Positions 45,896 to 53,559 of a DNA stretch of 64,000 nt are shown piece after piece (position 1 is the stretch's first letter; each line of letters starts with the position of its first letter). A program made the translations under genes and the position numbers. Origin of the DNA: SZUA-309 sp965230005 (GTDB lineage Bacteria; Pseudomonadota; Gammaproteobacteria; Pseudomonadales; Azotimanducaceae). Below the pieces are notes generated by a model. The model made no database searches and was not told the DNA's origin. It was given only the letters and a program-made list of their open reading frames with translations. The stretch covers positions 3,968,001-4,032,000 of the forward strand of contig OZ245934.1 in the NCBI GenBank assembly GCA_965230005.1, given 5' to 3'.

Positions 45896-46855
45896 TTGGC
45901 CAAAACCATAAACTGCCGATCGGATCTCCCCGACGCCGAGGCGATTCGCCTGGCCGCACGCACCCTCGCTGAAGGCGAGCTCCTGGCCATGCCCACAGAA
46001 ACGGTTTATGGCCTCGCTGGCGATGCGGCGAATCCCGATGCGGTGGCCAGAATTTTCGCCGCTAAGGGTCGCCCCGCTTTCAACCCCCTGATCTCGCACC
46101 TCCCCACCCTCGAGCTTGCCGAACGGGAAGGGCGCTTCGACGATCGTGCACGCACCCTGGCAGAACGTTTCTGGCCCGGTCCCCTGACACTGGTCGTTCC
46201 AGCGGCAGCCACGGGTCGGAGCTGCGAACTTGCCCGTGCAGGCCTCGGCACCATCGCGCTGCGAGTACCGGCCCATCCTGTTGCGCTGGCACTGCTGGAA
46301 GCGTTCGCAGGACCAGTGGCGGCACCCTCCGCCAATCCCTCGGGCCGCTTGAGTCCAACGCGGGCGGAAGACGTGGTTCGGGAGTTGGGTGATGCGGTGG
46401 CGCTGGTCCTCGATGGCGGGCCCTGTGAGGCGGGTATCGAGTCTTCCATCGTTTCTCTGCTGCCCGGTGAACCGCCCAGACTGCTGCGGCCGGGGGCCAT
46501 TGGCCGGGAAGCGCTGACGGCTGTGGTCGGTGAACTTGCCGCGCCAGTCAGCGGTGAAGTCAGCGCGCCGGGCCAGCTCACTTCTCACTATGCACCGCGG
46601 GCTGCGATACGACTGGGCGCGACGCAGGCGAAAGAAGGTGAGGTGCTGCTCGGCTTCGGACCGCAGGTGCAGGGTGAGGCAGCTAACCTCTCACCTGATG
46701 GGAATCCCGTGGAAGCTGCGGCGAATCTCTATCGTCTGCTGCGCGAGCTCGATGCAACCGGCGCCGCGGGCATTGCCGTCAGGCCGATACCCGAAGCAGG
46801 TCTTGGCGAGGCCATCAACGATCGCTTGCGCCGGGCAGCAGCACCGAGGCCCTAG
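45896..46855 (+). CDS. Threonylcarbamoyl-AMP synthase, long Sua5 type
   Basis: 319 residues: YrdC domain (about 1-195, with T-E-T-V-Y-G-L-A-G-D-A and S-A-N-P-S-G-R-L-S) plus the C-terminal Sua5 domain (about 230-319, P-G-Q-L-T-S-H-Y-A-P). Makes the intermediate for t6A37 in tRNA. Enterobacteria use the short TsaC form; the two-domain Sua5 is less usual here. TTG start 45896 with CGAGG about 10 bases upstream. Confidence 0.92.
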   Translation: MAKTINCRSDLPDAEAIRLAARTLAEGELLAMPTETVYGLAGDAANPDAVARIFAAKGRPAFNPLISHLPTLELAEREGRFDDRARTLAERFWPGPLTLVVPAAATGRSCELARAGLGTIALRVPAHPVALALLEAFAGPVAAPSANPSGRLSPTRAEDVVRELGDAVALVLDGGPCEAGIESSIVSLLPGEPPRLLRPGAIGREALTAVVGELAAPVSGEVSAPGQLTSHYAPRAAIRLGATQAKEGEVLLGFGPQVQGEAANLSPDGNPVEAAANLYRLLRELDATGAAGIAVRPIPEAGLGEAINDRLRRAAAPRP

Positions 46856-46965
46856 TTGTTCAGGTTTGTCGACTGATGACCGTCCGCTAGGGGCTGGTGC
46901 AACCTGCCTGCTATGATCAACAGTTCGCTCCACGGGCTGTGTTTGGAAGAAGAGGGGCTCGCCTC

Positions 46966-48249
46966 ATGAAGCTGAACAGGAAGCTGCGCATCAGAGCCGA
47001 ACAGGCCGGTCTCGCAGGACTGGAGCTGCTGGAACGACTTCGGCACGGCCAGAGCATCAACCTCTTCTCCCGGGCCTTCCGGGACGACCCGCACAAGGTC
47101 TTCTCGGAAAGCCGGAAACGAGGGCCGCTCTTTTATTCGCTGGCCGTGCGGTCCTGGTGGGTAATCAGTTTCGATATGGTCCGCGAAGTCCTGCGGGACC
47201 CGCGCTTCTCGAGCGATGTCCGCAAGTTCCCAAAGCGGGCTGACGAGGTCCGTAAGCGTATCGGTGACGATGCCTTTCGCCTCGAGAGCTTCGAGAACCC
47301 GAGCATGCTCAGCCTGGATCCTCCGGATCACACCCGCATACGACGTCTTGCCACGCATGCCTTCACGGCCAAGTACATTGCTTCCCTGGAGCCGCGAATC
47401 AGGACGGTGGTGGAACGTTGTCTGGACGCAGTGGGCAACCAGCCGGTTTTTGACGTCATGGAGGCGCTGGCAAAACCGCTGCCGGCGATCGTGATTGCGG
47501 AGATGATGGGGCTGCCGGAAGCGGATCATGATCGTTTCCAGTCGTGGTCCGAAGATCTCATTGCCGGCACGGCAACGCGCGATCCGGCGGTCATTGAACA
47601 ATCCCAGCGTTCCAGCAAAGCCCTGATCGACTACTTCGCCGCCATCATCGAAAGCCGGCGGGGGAATCCAGGTGAGGACCTCATTGGCCAGCTCATGGCG
47701 GCCGAAGAGGCGGGCGATAAACTCAACACTCAGGAGCTCTACAACACCTGTCTGCTGTTGCTCGTGGCAGGTCACGAGACCACCACGCGACTCATCGGCA
47801 ACGGTCTCTACTGGCTGCTGAAGCGTCCCGATCAGCTGGAGAAACTCCGCGCAGACCCGGCGCTGGTGGCAAATGCCGTGGAAGAGATGCTGCGCTTCGA
47901 ACCGCCAGTCATGGCCACCCAGCGCTTCGCGCTGGAAGATATGGCGTTCCACGGCATCGAACTGAAACGTGGCGATTCGCTTTTCATCGGCCTTGCCGCG
48001 GCGAACCGTGATCAGGCAGCCAACGCGAACCCCGATGACTTCGACGTAAGCCGGGACAAGGTCAATCAGGTGGCCTTCGGCTACGGTATCCATCTATGCA
48101 TTGGTGCCACCCTTGCGCGCCTCGAGGGGCGCGTCGCCTTCGAGTGTTTGCTCGCTCGTTATCCCTCACTGGCCCTGGAGGGAGATCCTGAGTGGGGCTC
48201 GAATCCTTTCTTTCGCGGTTTTGATGAACTCAGCGTACGCACCCGCTGA
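46966..48249 (+). CDS. Cytochrome P450
   Basis: 427 residues, soluble bacterial class. I-helix oxygen-activation motif A-G-H-E-T-T-T near residue 275, E-x-x-R in E-E-M-L-R, and heme-binding F-G-Y-G-I-H-L-C-I-G with C378. Resembles CYP families that hydroxylate terpenoids or fatty acids, but the substrate is unknown. No ferredoxin or reductase gene is adjacent. Followed after 9 bases by a small ABM-type protein. ATG 46966 has GAGGGG upstream. Confidence 0.94.
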   Translation: MKLNRKLRIRAEQAGLAGLELLERLRHGQSINLFSRAFRDDPHKVFSESRKRGPLFYSLAVRSWWVISFDMVREVLRDPRFSSDVRKFPKRADEVRKRIGDDAFRLESFENPSMLSLDPPDHTRIRRLATHAFTAKYIASLEPRIRTVVERCLDAVGNQPVFDVMEALAKPLPAIVIAEMMGLPEADHDRFQSWSEDLIAGTATRDPAVIEQSQRSSKALIDYFAAIIESRRGNPGEDLIGQLMAAEEAGDKLNTQELYNTCLLLLVAGHETTTRLIGNGLYWLLKRPDQLEKLRADPALVANAVEEMLRFEPPVMATQRFALEDMAFHGIELKRGDSLFIGLAAANRDQAANANPDDFDVSRDKVNQVAFGYGIHLCIGATLARLEGRVAFECLLARYPSLALEGDPEWGSNPFFRGFDELSVRTR

Positions 48250-48258
48250 TGGAGAACG

Positions 48259-48588
48259 ATGCATTTCATTTTTGAGGTCCACGTTAAACCGGGCTACACG
48301 GCAGAACAGTATGCGGCGGCCTGGGTGCGGGCGAGTGAGCTGATACAACGGGCGCCCGGGGCTCAAGGCACTCGCCTGCACCGGAAAATCGGTGAGCCCG
48401 GTGTGCTCCTGGCGATTGCAACCTGGGAATCGAAGGCCGCGCGGGATGCCATGGAAGCAAAGAACGATCCGAACATCGGTGCCCTTATTGCGCAGCAGGC
48501 CGAGTTCGTCGATGTGCGCCTCGTGGGCGAGTTCGAGGCGCCGGAGTGGGTTGTTCTGCCGGAGGCGCTTAAAGCCCGGGACCGCTGA
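48259..48588 (+). CDS. Antibiotic biosynthesis monooxygenase-like (ABM) dimeric barrel protein
   Basis: 109 residues. F-I-F-E-V-H-V-K-P-G-Y-T...G-A-Q-G-T-R-L-H-R...A-I-A-T-W-E-S-K-A-A-R-D-A-M is the pattern of the ABM/stress-barrel fold. It follows the P450 by 9 bases and may act on the same compounds. Its 3' end overlaps the convergent regulator gene by 20 bases. Confidence 0.78.
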   Translation: MHFIFEVHVKPGYTAEQYAAAWVRASELIQRAPGAQGTRLHRKIGEPGVLLAIATWESKAARDAMEAKNDPNIGALIAQQAEFVDVRLVGEFEAPEWVVLPEALKARDR

Positions 48589-49123
48589 GACTGAGCGCCG
48601 CTGATGCGATGCGGGTGCCACGGACCGTATTTCCGTAGCCGTCGTGCTGACGGACCAGCTTTACTGCAAACAGATTGTCCAGAGACTGACTCAAGGCCCG
48701 CGGTGTGATCGCCAGCTCGTCGCGGAGCTCGTTGAAACGGGTTGCGCCCTGCTCGATAGCGATGAGGGTAGGCACGCTCCATTTCCGATAGACGACGGAT
48801 ACAACGTCCAGCTCACCCACCAGTCCCTGGAAGGTGCTGCAGTGGTCGGCGAGTTCCCGCCCCGCTGCGGTGAGAACGTATTCCGGTCGCAGGGGATGGC
48901 CGTAGCCGGAGTTACGCGCTACCCAGCCCGCCGCCATCAACTCCTCGAGGCTGCGGGAGAGGGAATCGGCGTTGATGCCCAGCGCCTGCTTCATGACGAC
49001 GAAGCGGGCGCCATGCAGATCATGGAGTAGCGCCAGCAGACGTATGTGCCAGCGCCTGCCGAATAGATTCAAGGTAGACAGCGCTTGACGGGATTGAGGG
49101 CTGAGTATACTTTTCTGACTCAA
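48569..49123 (-). CDS. Tandem HxlR-type transcriptional regulator
   Basis: 184 residues built from two HxlR-like winged-helix units (about 20-90 and 105-175). Each has W-x-x-x-L-L...A-R-F / W-S-V-P-T-L-I...T-R-F-N-E-L, then L-S-x-S-L-x-x-L and a wing. HxlR proteins normally have one such domain and dimerise, so this is an intragenic duplication. Start at TTG 49123 is weak (no clear Shine-Dalgarno). Divergent from the VOC gene across an inverted repeat. Confidence 0.78.
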   Translation of the reverse strand: MSQKSILSPQSRQALSTLNLFGRRWHIRLLALLHDLHGARFVVMKQALGINADSLSRSLEELMAAGWVARNSGYGHPLRPEYVLTAAGRELADHCSTFQGLVGELDVVSVVYRKWSVPTLIAIEQGATRFNELRDELAITPRALSQSLDNLFAVKLVRQHDGYGNTVRGTRIASAALSLSGPGL

Positions 49124-49128
49124 CTCAG
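49085..49128. promoter_or_regulatory. HxlR/VOC divergent promoter with inverted repeat
   Basis: For the VOC gene, TTGACG (49085-49090) and TATACT (49106-49111) with a 15-base spacer. CTGAGT (49101-49106) and ACTCAG (49123-49128) form an inverted repeat with an inner TGAGT/ACTCA pair. It overlaps both the -10 and the regulator start, as expected of an autoregulatory operator. Confidence 0.5.
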
Positions 49129-49144
49129 GGAAGGGAGAATCCCA

Positions 49145-49507
49145 ATGCCGGACTACAAAGGAGACATCACGCTGTCCTCCTCGGTGAAGAGCCTCGATGC
49201 GTCGATTGCCTGGTTCAAGGAGATGCTGGGTTTCGAGCTGGTCATGCGCATGGATGAGGCCGGTTGGGCGGAGCTGAGCTCGCCCACGCAGGACGTGACC
49301 ATCGGCCTTGGCGAGAACGAATCGGTGGATGGCCGCGGCGGTACAACCCCGGTTTTCGGCGTCACGGACATTGCGGCCGCCCGCGCCGAGCTGGAAGGCA
49401 AGGGCGTCACCTTCGATGGCGAGACGGTTGAGATACCCGGCATGGTGAAGCTGGCGACCTTCTTCGATCCGGACGGTAACAGCTACATGTTTGCCGAATC
49501 TCAGTAG
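49145..49507 (+). CDS. VOC (glyoxalase/bleomycin-resistance fold) protein
   Basis: 120 residues. Paired beta-alpha-beta-beta-beta units: S-V-K-S-L-D-A-S-I-A-W-F-K-E-M-L-G-F-E and F-F-D-P-D-G-N-S-Y-M-F. Metal-dependent lyase, dioxygenase or resistance role possible; not assignable. ATG 49145 with GGGAG upstream. Likely regulated by the divergent HxlR-type protein. Confidence 0.85.
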   Translation: MPDYKGDITLSSSVKSLDASIAWFKEMLGFELVMRMDEAGWAELSSPTQDVTIGLGENESVDGRGGTTPVFGVTDIAAARAELEGKGVTFDGETVEIPGMVKLATFFDPDGNSYMFAESQ

Positions 49508-49532
49508 TCGGCGATGCGGCCAGGCTGGCGTA

Positions 49533-49570
49533 CGGCTCGTTTACGAGCCGCGTTCGTTTACGAGCCGCGT
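49533..49570. repeat. Tandem repeat and hairpin between convergent genes
   Basis: CGTTTACGAGCCGCGT occurs at 49538-49553 and 49555-49570 (period 17). The first copy overlaps a perfect CGGCTCG-TTTA-CGAGCCG hairpin (49533-49550). No T tract. It may act as a bidirectional transcription barrier between the VOC gene and the flavoprotein gene. Confidence 0.6.
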
Positions 49571-49595
49571 CCGCTCGCGGCCCGGCGCGCCTGGG

Positions 49596-50774
49596 TCAGA
49601 GCATGGCTGCGTTTGCAGGCACGCCCAGATAGAGCTTGCCCACGAGTTCGGTAATGTTCGGGCCCACCATGATGTGCTGCGTGGCCACGTGCACGTCACG
49701 GAAGTGGCGCTGCAGCTTCGAGGTCGAGTACACGGAGGTGCCGCCCGCCAGCGTATACATCGCATCCACGGTTTTAACGCTCGAGGTCACGGCATGATTG
49801 GTGGCAAGGCGCAGGTCGCGCCTTAGCTCCATGGGCACCTTGTCGCCACGCTCGGCGTAGGCCCAGGCGGCTTCGATTGCGTCGTAGTAGAACGCCCGGG
49901 CACTGCGCAGGTTGGCTTCCGCGCCAGCGACTTCGAGCTGCGTGTGTGCCTTTTCCGCCATCGTTGAGCCGCTGCCGACCCGCTTCTTCGACTGTGCCAG
50001 CGTCACCAGCTCATCAATGGCCGAACGGGCGATGCCCAGGGTCACGGCGGCGATCCCCAGCGCCAGGAAGGTGAAGTTCGGGAACTGGTAGAGCGGCCGG
50101 TCGGGATTTTTCGGCTGCAGAAAACCGACGGCCCGACCGTCCGGAACGAAACAGTCGCTCACCTGAAAATCCGTGCTGCCGGTGCCCTTCAGACCGGTCA
50201 CATGCCAGGTGTCGAGAAACTCGATGTCGCTGGCCGGGAACAGCATCATGTGCTGGCGCGGATTGCCATGCGCGTCCAGCATGGCTTCGCCATCTTCCTT
50301 GAGCAGACAACCGCCGAGGACCCAGTCCGCGTTTTCCGTCCCGGATCCCCACTGCCAGCGGCCGTTGACCTGAAAGCCGCCTTCAACCCGCTCGGCCCTG
50401 CCGTTCGGTGCGAACACGCCGGCGATGAGGGTTTCCGGTGTGGGGAAACAGGCTCTGGCGACGTCTTCCGGCACACGCGCCAGGGTCGTGCCGCTGGTGG
50501 CGCCGATGAAGGCCACCCAGCCGCAGGATGCCTCGCCCTGGGCCAGGGTCTCGAAAACGCGACTGCCTATGAGCGGCGAAACCTCGAGGCCGCCGAGGGC
50601 TTCCGGAATGAACATGCGATAGATGCCGGCTTGCGCCATGGCGTCGGAATGCGCCTTCGGTACCCGGCGTGCGGCTTCGATTTCGTCACCGGCTGCCGCG
50701 AAACGTTCCGCGAGCGCCTTCGCCGAGGTGAGGAGGTCCGGTTGGTCTGCGTTCACTGCGATTTCTGCACTCAT
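49596..50774 (-). CDS. Acyl-CoA dehydrogenase-fold flavin monooxygenase-like protein
   Basis: 392 residues. Acyl-CoA dehydrogenase fold, but the sequence (A-A-R-R-V-P near residue 35, F-Q-V-N-G-R-W-Q-W-G-S-G near 125, C-terminal Y-T-L-A-G-G-T-S-V-Y) is closer to two-component FMNH2 monooxygenases of the HsaA/HpaB-C2 type than to fatty acid dehydrogenases. Last gene of the four-gene minus-strand operon, 17 bases after the previous one. No flavin reductase is adjacent. ATG 50774 has GGGAAGA 5 bases upstream; 50786 is the alternative. Confidence 0.82.
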   Translation of the reverse strand: MSAEIAVNADQPDLLTSAKALAERFAAAGDEIEAARRVPKAHSDAMAQAGIYRMFIPEALGGLEVSPLIGSRVFETLAQGEASCGWVAFIGATSGTTLARVPEDVARACFPTPETLIAGVFAPNGRAERVEGGFQVNGRWQWGSGTENADWVLGGCLLKEDGEAMLDAHGNPRQHMMLFPASDIEFLDTWHVTGLKGTGSTDFQVSDCFVPDGRAVGFLQPKNPDRPLYQFPNFTFLALGIAAVTLGIARSAIDELVTLAQSKKRVGSGSTMAEKAHTQLEVAGAEANLRSARAFYYDAIEAAWAYAERGDKVPMELRRDLRLATNHAVTSSVKTVDAMYTLAGGTSVYSTSKLQRHFRDVHVATQHIMVGPNITELVGKLYLGVPANAAML

Positions 50775-50791
50775 GATTCTTCCCATTTCTC

Positions 50792-51967
50792 TCAGCTGGC
50801 CAACCGCAGCCGGTTGGCGATGTTGTTCCGCTGCATGTTCGAGGAGCCGCCGACGATCGGCATGCCGAGGAGGTCCCGAACGTTGCGTTCCATGTCGAAG
50901 GCGTCTGTCAGGCCGTAGGCACCGAGCACCCGCTGGCAGCTGAGCGCAATCTCAACGGCCTGTTCCCCGATGAAGAGCTTCGCCATGGAGGATTCCACCG
51001 CGAGGGGTCTGCGCTCACTGGCGAGCCAGGCTGCGTGGTAGAGCATATGGGTGCAGGCCTGGAGCCGGGTGCGGGCATCGACGAGCGAATGGCGGATGGC
51101 CTGGTGCTGGCCGATCGGCGCGCCGAACTGTTCCCGCTCCTCGGCGTAGCGCCAGGCTTCCTCGACGCAAGCCCGCGCGAAACCGAGGGCGCAAGCCGAT
51201 ATCTCCAGCTTTTCCACTTCCAGCGCTTCGCCCGCCAGCACTTCCCAGCCGTGCTGCCATTTCTCGGGTCCACCGAGTATGGCGCTCGCCGGCAGGCGCA
51301 CGTTATCGAAGGTCACATCGGAGGACGCCGTGTAGCGCAGGTTGGCGTGCTCGATCGGTGTGACCGTAACGCCAGGCGCGTCCGGTGGGATGAGCAGGAA
51401 GCTCAGATTCCGATAGCGCGGTCCGTCGGGGTCGCTGTTCACCAGGCAGATGATGAAGTCGGCGAAGTCCGCCCCCGTGCACCAGCGTTTGGCCCCATTC
51501 ACGATGACTTCTGAACCATCGGGAGAGAGTGTGGCTCGCGTGCGCACGCTGGCGAGGTCGCCGCCGATGTCCGGCTCCGAGAGGCCGTAGGCGAACAACA
51601 GCTCACCGGCGGCGATGCGCGGCAGGAATTCCGCCTGCTGTTGTTCTGACCCGTTCTCCGACAGGTTCAGGCCGCCGTAGAAGGCAGCGTGGATGAAAGG
51701 GCCCGCCGCGAAGCTGCCGGCCTGGCACAGCTCCTCGATGGCGGCGATGGCAGCAACGATGTCCCGGCCCTGACCGCCGAAACGTTCGTCGATGGTCAGA
51801 CCGCAGATGCCGAGGGCGGCGACCTTGGGCCAGAGATCGGCCGGGAAGTGGTGGTCCCGATCCCACTGGCGCACGGCTTCCGGGGGCATCTCTTTCGCGA
51901 CAAAGCGTTTCAGGCTTTCCCGAAGCAGGCGGATGTGCTCCGGTTCCTCCTGGTAACTCCAGCTCAT
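50792..51967 (-). CDS. Acyl-CoA dehydrogenase
   Basis: 391 residues, full length. FAD region S-E-P-D-I-G-G-D-L-A-S near residue 132 and W-C-T-G-A-D-F; C-terminal Q-R-V-L-G-A-Y-G-L-T. The usual catalytic position in the last helix region is glycine (V-G-G-S-S-N), with a glutamate in L-E-V-E-K-L-E as in isovaleryl-CoA-dehydrogenase-like branches, so branched or cyclic acyl-CoA substrates are possible. ATG overlaps the nitroreductase stop by 4 bases. Confidence 0.9.
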   Translation of the reverse strand: MSWSYQEEPEHIRLLRESLKRFVAKEMPPEAVRQWDRDHHFPADLWPKVAALGICGLTIDERFGGQGRDIVAAIAAIEELCQAGSFAAGPFIHAAFYGGLNLSENGSEQQQAEFLPRIAAGELLFAYGLSEPDIGGDLASVRTRATLSPDGSEVIVNGAKRWCTGADFADFIICLVNSDPDGPRYRNLSFLLIPPDAPGVTVTPIEHANLRYTASSDVTFDNVRLPASAILGGPEKWQHGWEVLAGEALEVEKLEISACALGFARACVEEAWRYAEEREQFGAPIGQHQAIRHSLVDARTRLQACTHMLYHAAWLASERRPLAVESSMAKLFIGEQAVEIALSCQRVLGAYGLTDAFDMERNVRDLLGMPIVGGSSNMQRNNIANRLRLAS

Positions 51968-52626
51968 GACTCGCGCCGGTTGCCGAAGCGGTTGTCGAAA
52001 ACGAGCGCCTCGATGCCGCGGCGGCGAATAGGCCCGTGGCCTTTGCCCACGGGATAGCCGAGCGGGATCGCCGCGGCGGTGCCCCAGGGTTCCGGGATAT
52101 CGAGCAGCTCGAGAACTTCCGGTTCACGCTGGCACAGCAGGGTGGTGAGCACGCAGCCCAGTCCTTCGGCGCGGGCTGCCAGGAGCAGATTCTGCACCGC
52201 CGTATAGACGGAGCCGCCGCCAACGACCGAAACCCGTTCCAGCTTGATGTCGGTAATGGCCATCATCTTGGGGTTGAAGCAGAAGATGGCGATGGCCGGT
52301 GCTTCGTGAAAGTGTTCGGCGAGATAGTCGCCGGCAGCGAGGGTGCGTGCTTCCCGGGGCCGGTCGGCTTCCGGCAGGCGGGCAATGTTTGCGGCGTAGC
52401 CTTCGGCGAAGCCCGCCCACTGTTCGGCGTAGAGACGTCCTAGCACGGCCTTGGCTTCCGCGTCGCGCACGAGGACGATGCGCCAGGGCTGGGCGTTTCC
52501 TCCGGTGGGTGCCCAGGCGGCGGCGTCGAGGACGCGGTCGAGCACGTCGTCAGGGATCGGGTCTGGCTTCAGACGGCGGACGGCCCGCAAGGTGCTCATG
52601 GCTTCTCTGAGAGACATATCAGACAT
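51964..52626 (-). CDS. Nitroreductase family flavoprotein
   Basis: 220 residues. FMN-binding R-A-V-R-R near residue 15, A-P-T-G-G-N-A-Q-P-W near 40, and C-terminal G-L-G-C-V-L-T-T. Family members reduce nitro groups, quinones or enones with NAD(P)H. In this operon between an enoyl-CoA hydratase and an acyl-CoA dehydrogenase a ring or enoyl reduction is plausible but unproven. ATG 52626, or 52617. Confidence 0.88.
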   Translation of the reverse strand: MSDMSLREAMSTLRAVRRLKPDPIPDDVLDRVLDAAAWAPTGGNAQPWRIVLVRDAEAKAVLGRLYAEQWAGFAEGYAANIARLPEADRPREARTLAAGDYLAEHFHEAPAIAIFCFNPKMMAITDIKLERVSVVGGGSVYTAVQNLLLAARAEGLGCVLTTLLCQREPEVLELLDIPEPWGTAAAIPLGYPVGKGHGPIRRRGIEALVFDNRFGNRRES

Positions 52627-52627
52627 A

Positions 52628-53433
52628 TCAGATTCCTTTGAAGTTCGGGTCGCGCTTCTCGCTCAAAGCCGCGAGGGCTTCGCGGTGGTCGGCAGACTTG
52701 AAAGTCACGATCTCGAGCGCCGTGGCGTGATCAAAAGCGGCATTCAGGTTCTGTTTCACGAGCTTGTTAACGGACTGCTTGGTGTACTGCAGCGCCAGCG
52801 GCGCTCCGGCAGCGAGCCGGCGGGCGAAGGCGAGCGCCGCTGTCTGCAGCTCCGCATCCGGACAGACGAAGTTGACGAGGCCGATGCGATGGGCTTCGGT
52901 TGCGCTTACCGGATCACCAGTGAGCAGGTATTGCTTGGCCAGAGCGGGACCGACGGCCATGGGCCAGATCACCGTACCGCCATCGCCGGCAACGATGCCA
53001 ACACGCACGTGCGGGTCGAGGATCACGGCACTTTCGGCCATGAAGATGGTGTCTGTCAGCAGGGCGATGGAAGCGCCGAGGCCCGCGGCTGGTCCATTGA
53101 GGGCACAGACGATCGGCACATCGACATCAAGCAGGTCCCAGATGAGCTGTTTCGCATCCCGGCGGAGATGCTCCAGGGCTTTCGGGTCCTGCAGCGTTGG
53201 AAACCAGGAGAAGTCACCACCGGCGCTGAAGCCCGCCCGGATCCCGTAAGCAGCACACAGCGGGCGTCGTCCAGCTGCTTCAGATCGCGGAACAGGCGGG
53301 TGAATTCTTCGTGGAGCAATCCGTCGACGGCATTCATGGCGCTGTCCGGATGGTCGATGGTGATCTGCAGAACGCCACCCGCCAGAGCCTCGAAGCGCAG
53401 GGTTCGGTAGCTGTCCGGATCCATTGTTGCCAT
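52628..53433 (-). pseudogene. Enoyl-CoA hydratase/isomerase, single-base frameshift
   Basis: The two halves lie in different frames. From ATG 53433 the frame reads M-A-T-M-D-P-D...C-V-L-L-T-G-S-G-R-A, then loses homology at about 53230. The next frame supplies F-S-A-G-G-D-F-S-W-F...G-P-A-A-G-L-G-A-S-I-A-L and runs to 52628. Inserting one T in the minus-strand GCTTCAGC (giving GCTTTCAGC) restores the crotonase sequence through the oxyanion-hole region. This is either a true disruption or a sequencing error. First gene of the operon, with GGGAG 8 bases before the ATG. Confidence 0.8.
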
Positions 53434-53520
53434 GTTGTGGTCTCCCCTTCTCCCCGGTCTTTTCGTGTCCGCCTGGTGTGGTACTCACTGTGCTATGCGG
53501 ACCGGCTCTCCCGTGGTGTA

Positions 53521-53559
53521 TACAATGTATCCACATAGAGATAGAATGCACAATGTATC
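53521..53559 (+). promoter_or_regulatory. Direct-repeat operator candidate upstream of the HTH regulator
   Basis: ACAATGTATC occurs at 53522-53531 and 53550-53559 (period 28), flanking TAGAAT (53542-53547), a possible -10. They lie between the divergent regulator and enoyl-CoA hydratase genes; the second copy covers the regulator's first ATG. They suit autoregulation. Confidence 0.45.

Noticed and set aside
45278..46000. Integration site at tRNA-Met
   Set aside because: No integrase, no duplicated tRNA 3' end and no mobile genes follow; the neighbours are ordinary chromosomal genes.
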